Of a DNA stretch of 64,000 nt, positions 60,491 through 64,000 are shown piece after piece. The notes below the pieces were generated by a model. It was given only the letters and a program-made list of their open reading frames with translations. It was not told the origin of the DNA and did not search any database. The position numbers were made by a program, and so were the translations under genes. Within the stretch, counting starts at the first letter, position 1. Each line of letters starts with the position of its first letter. This DNA comes from Datisca glomerata (taxonomy: Eukaryota; Streptophyta; Magnoliopsida; Cucurbitales; Datiscaceae): positions 2,147,148 to 2,211,147 of the forward strand of contig QANY01009128.1 in NCBI GenBank assembly GCA_003255025.1, written 5' to 3'.

Positions 60491-61666
60491 TGGACTTCTC
60501 CTTCATTTGAGATGATGGATTGAAAATTTAGAGAGAGAAACGCCAATTTCTAGAGTAAGAAACTGTCACTTCTAAAGAGAGAGAGAGCAAGCGTTTGTCA
60601 GCACCCTTAAGTGTCTAGAGTGTCCCCATTCACCTCCCGGCGTCCTCCCCGATGTTCTCAGGCGTTGTTCCGGTCACAAGCTAGGACTAGACCATTCCTG
60701 CAAATCTCAACGTGACATCCCTGCATCTACAGTTGTCATTTATACCTTTGAATTAACATTTTAAAACAATTTTAGCTTTGTTAAGACTCTATCTTCATAT
60801 AACAATTTAGATTTTCATAGATCGTAAATATTTGTATGCAAACAAAAACTTGTAAATATTGTTAGGTAAATATCAAAGAATAATCTCCATATACATAAGA
60901 AGATTGTAAATATTGTCTCCGGCATTATGCCCTCGTAAATGTCAGTCGTCTTCTTTGGTTGTGTCGTCATCTTGTCACATTACTTCTTCATTTTTAGTTG
61001 ACATCTGATGGCATTTGATTATTATTTTTTGCGTGTAATATTGAATGTTGTCATTTAATGAGAATATAACTTGTAACTTTTTATTTCATTATTTTTGGTG
61101 AGAGGTAATTCATTTTTAGGTGAAATAGAGTGTTTTCTTCTTTTTTAAGTTTTACAAGCTTAGGAGAGGGAATTTTTTTATAGTGAATTTAAATTATTTA
61201 AGAGATAAGATTTTGGGAATCCCTTTTTCGGAATTTATTATTAAATTGTCTATTTATGGGTATTAGTATATTTATAAGGGGTATTTACGATATATTAGGT
61301 TTGAATATTTAAAGAATTGAACTAAATCTAATGTTTTAAAATCTTTGACAAAAATTAATATAGTCATATAGTATTATTAGATATGTAAATATCACTTTTT
61401 TTAGAACTACAAAAATATTTGAAAAACAGAAGTGAATTTTAAAAATGTCCGATCTGTTTTGTAAAGATGGTCGGATTAAATAACGTATTTACAAGATTAT
61501 AAGAGATGTAAATGTAATTACCGGCCATTTTTATGTTCGAAAGTTAACTTTTTTTTGTCTTTTTTTTGGAAAAGAACAAATTATACTCTCATAGTGTCCA
61601 GTTTGTGTAATTATAATCGTTAAGTTTTTTTTTTTCATTTATGCCTTTGAATTAACATTTTTAAAC

Positions 61667-61790
61667 AATTTAAGCTTTGTTAAGACTCTATCTTTATCTA
61701 GCACGTGATGTGAATTGTTCGTTAGCACGTGATACTCACATGCTAACAGATAGAGACAACTTTATAACTAACAGAAGCTTAAATTGTTTC
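61667..61790. repeat. imperfect inverted repeat
   Basis: AACAATTTAAGCTT on the left (61667) pairs with AAGCTTAAATTGTT on the right (about 61776). ACTCTATCT pairs with AGATAGAG, and GCACGTGA with TCACATGC nearer the centre. Possibly the tip of a miniature element. Confidence 0.7.
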
Positions 61791-62750
61791 AAAGACTTGA
61801 TTTTTAGTTTATAACTTATAAGTACAAAAATAAAACTTTAAGTTTATAAATGATACGAAGTGCAAACTAGGCGCAATTTATTTTTCTTCTTACTTTTTTG
61901 GTTTGAATAAGAAAGTAAAATGTAAAATAAACAAACATGAATTGGAGAATATATTGCTAAATATTTGTCTTTTATTTAAATACTTGCATTGCATAAAGTC
62001 ACTACATTCAACTAGGTTAATACTTGCTCATTTGTAAATCATTAACAATAAGCAATATATATACACTAAAACTACTACTAGAATATATAAGAAGCTAAAT
62101 ACCTCAACATATGTAGAACAAAATAACTTGTAAAATGAAAGTACCTAAAATTACCATTTAGAAAATGGGAAGGGTGTTGTTATGGGAAGAGGAGTCTATG
62201 TAGTTGTAAAATTCTATCAGGTCAGTCTTTTCGAGATTTTGATCCTACACATTCTTTAGGCCTATCACATGTGATCATCTAATCAACCTATTTTAAATGG
62301 TAGTGAAAAAGTATCACCATAATTTACTTACACTAGATATAAGTGAACTCGTGGTCACTGATATTGACGAACTGATTAATCATATCTTTTCATAAAAAAA
62401 TAAATCTTAAATTCAAATCTATAATCTTTCAATTTGCTATGAGTATGTATATATATAAGTTAAGTCGATATTTATTTCATATGGTAGCATTCAACTCAAT
62501 AACTTAATCTGTCTGTAGATTATGTTTGATAGGGAATATAGTTTAGACGGTTTAGTTTTCTTCTTTATAATTAAAAAATAAATTGTCTAAAAACAAGTTT
62601 ATTAAATGCGCTTTTGTTATTTAAATTTGAGAGCTTAATATGATGCTACTAAGAATCTAAGTTTGGCTCATACCGAAAGATAAAATAAAAGGGTTCCAAT
62701 GTTTCAATTAAAAATACTTTTTACTTTAGGAAAAAATGACAAAGATAAGT
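61791..62750. other. gene-free AT-rich stretch
   Basis: No recognisable gene or element boundary. Confidence 0.6.
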
Positions 62751-62795
62751 ATGAAAAACAAATATGCTTTGTATTAAATATTCAACCCGCCCGCA

Positions 62796-63407
62796 CGGCG
62801 GGTCGACGATCCTCACACCGTCTTCATGGTGGGCAGCCTGTGCTCCGCTCTATGTGTCTCGTCATCCGCTCCATTATCGGGGAAACTCAGCGGCAGGGAG
62901 TCTCCCTCGGAGTCTGTTGTGTAATGTGAGTCCAACGTCTGTGATCCGACTACTTGATGTCGCTGAGGCACGACCAGTTGAGAGGATGAGGTGTGGCCAC
63001 GTTTATTAATGTGGCATCATTTTAAGTTTGTGATGCACGTGTTCGATGTGTTCACATCGTGTTCACATTGTTGTCACGTGATCACCACGAGGTCACACTA
63101 ACGGTGGGTCGACGACCCTCACCCCGTCCCCATGGTGGGCAGCCTGTGCTCCGCTCCACGTGTCACGTCATCGGCATTACTACCGGGGAAACTCGGCGGC
63201 AGGGAGTCTCCCTCAGGGTCCGTTGTGTAATGTGAGTCCAACGTCTATGATCCGACTACTCGATGTCGCTGAGGCACGACCAGTTGAGAGGATGAGGTGT
63301 GACCACATTTATTAATGTGGCGTCATTTTAAGTTTGTGATGCACGTGTTCGATGTGTTCACATTGTTGTCACGTGATCACCACGAGGGCGCACTAACAGT
63401 CCCCACC
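62796..63407. repeat. 306-bp tandem duplication
   Basis: Units start at 62796 (CGGCGGGTCGACGATCC) and 63102 (CGGTGGGTCGACGACCC) and share GGGCAGCCTGTGCTCCGCTC, GGCAGGGAGTCTCCCTC and GTGATGCACGTGTTCGATGT. Confidence 0.93.
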
Positions 63408-63417
63408 TAGTCTTGTC

Positions 63418-63427
63418 TATATAAAAG
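63418..63427 (+). promoter_or_regulatory. TATA box of the terminal LTR-like region
   Basis: TATATAAAAG about 15 bp after the second 306-bp unit ends. Plausible LTR promoter. Confidence 0.55.
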
Positions 63428-64000
63428 ACCTTTGGTATCTGAACATGAATAATTCTCGGTGTTCGGCCACATCAGGGGAGATGAAAAATAATTAAAGTAA
63501 ATGCCACAGAAGCATTATGAGAATAGTTGAATTTGCCATGTTGTCAGATCTGAAGAAACTGATCTGGAGCTATTTGCCTAACCAAGATAGTCGGAGTATA
63601 AAAGTCGCATAGGAAGTCACAAAAGCAAGCCAATCGAGGGAATCATCACCGTGTTAAAGTTGGTAGCATCACTGCAACCATCAAATTTGTCACACTGCGC
63701 CAAATGATTCAAATTCAAAGAGTTGTTAATACTGATAAGCAAGATATACTGAAAATTTTTTCATCACACGTAATAAGATCTAGACCAAAGACTCCATCGA
63801 AGAGAAGATAAAGTGAGAGTAGTTGTTGCAAACTTAAACGGTCATGTTCAACTTTTCTTTGCAAATACTCAAGTTCCCTTTTCTTCCCAGTGAACTATAA
63901 ATCTTCCTCACGTTCATGTCCATTTAGTTAGCCAACGATCTTCTTCTCTCTCTTTTGATGGTCCGCCATCGACTGTGTTCTTGACTTTACATATGGCAGA

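Larger units (their letters stand above)
59340..60731 (+). mobile_element. 1392-bp solo LTR, Gypsy-like
   Basis: Starts TGCACATGAGGG and ends GCATCTACA, flanked by a perfect GTTGT duplication (59335-59339 and 60732-60736). Removing it restores the duplicated block around it. It contains a 387-bp tandem duplication and a TATA box at 60482, followed by a GAGAGAGAG-rich R-region-like stretch. Length and composition suit a Gypsy LTR; the superfamily is an inference. Confidence 0.85.
58579..61700. repeat. ~850-bp direct duplication, first copy split by a solo LTR
   Basis: Copy 1 (58579-59339, continued at 60737-60820) and copy 2 (60871-61700) share TAAGAAGATTGTAAATATTG, TTCTTCATTTTTAGTTGACA, GTAATTCATTTTTAGGTGAA, TTAAATTATTTAAGAGA and TTAATACCTTTGAATTAACA-type blocks in the same order. 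Copy 1 is interrupted by the 1392-bp solo LTR. No coding capacity. Confidence 0.85.
62751..64000 (+). mobile_element. LTR-like region, truncated by the window end
   Basis: A GC-richer block contains a 306-bp tandem duplication (62796 and 63102), a TATA box (63418) and a downstream leader. At 63764-63825 a short piece (AAGATCTAGACCAAAGACTC, CATCGAAGAGAAGATAAAG) matches the start of the A/B-family LTR. The architecture resembles an LTR and leader entering the window's right edge, but neither border nor coding region is visible. Confidence 0.5.

Noticed and set aside
62699..63009. Two overlapping plus-strand frames
   Set aside because: They fall in the 306-bp duplication of an LTR-like region and are not preserved in the second unit.

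Overview
The window is nuclear DNA of a flowering plant, most likely a eudicot. Evidence: four plant protein genes with typical GT-AG introns and AT-rich non-coding DNA, embedded in nested Copia and Gypsy LTR retrotransposons, MULE-like DNA elements, microsatellites and satellite-like arrays. I cannot name the species from sequence alone.

Genes. Four protein genes look intact. A TORTIFOLIA1-like microtubule protein (28081-33146, +, six exons, about 895 aa) is followed tail to tail by an intronless plant-mobile-domain (PMD) gene (33415-35316, -, 633 aa). A YSL-type metal-nicotianamine transporter (41145-45173, -, six exons, about 709 aa) and a plastid lipocalin, LCNP (46006-48657, -, five exons, about 328 aa), come next. 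Exon phases join correctly in all three spliced genes. A possible short cysteine-rich reading frame lies at 36226-36558.

Left flank (1-28080). This holds a ~430-bp tandem repeat (1-1341), a Gypsy LTR remnant (1706-2409), a cluster of long-inverted-repeat elements (2951-5474) and a MULE-like element with a near-perfect 9-bp target duplication (5525-11730) split by a Copia element (6355-11598). Next is a decayed second copy of the PMD gene (11990-26528), interrupted by a 285-bp solo LTR and by a 12.4-kb minus-strand Copia element (13958-26372). That Copia is itself split by a 5.8-kb non-coding LTR element, called element A here (19101-24902).

Middle (36559-41144). A Copia relic (37339-40890) has its internal region inverted and ends in a foldback.

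Right flank (49297-64000). Element B (49297-57840, minus, perfect target duplication) belongs to the same non-coding LTR family as A. Both share LTRs, a short GC-rich motif array and a ~178-bp tandem array, but B also carries unrelated Gypsy and Copia fragments and a SINE-like piece. Beyond B are a duplicated AT-rich block, a 1392-bp solo LTR with its own 387-bp internal duplication, and an LTR-like region that runs off the window.

No bacterial-type system, CRISPR array or structural RNA gene was seen. The most unusual features are the non-coding A/B family with ordered tandem arrays, the rearranged foldback Copia, and the two inverted PMD copies that flank the TORTIFOLIA1-like gene.
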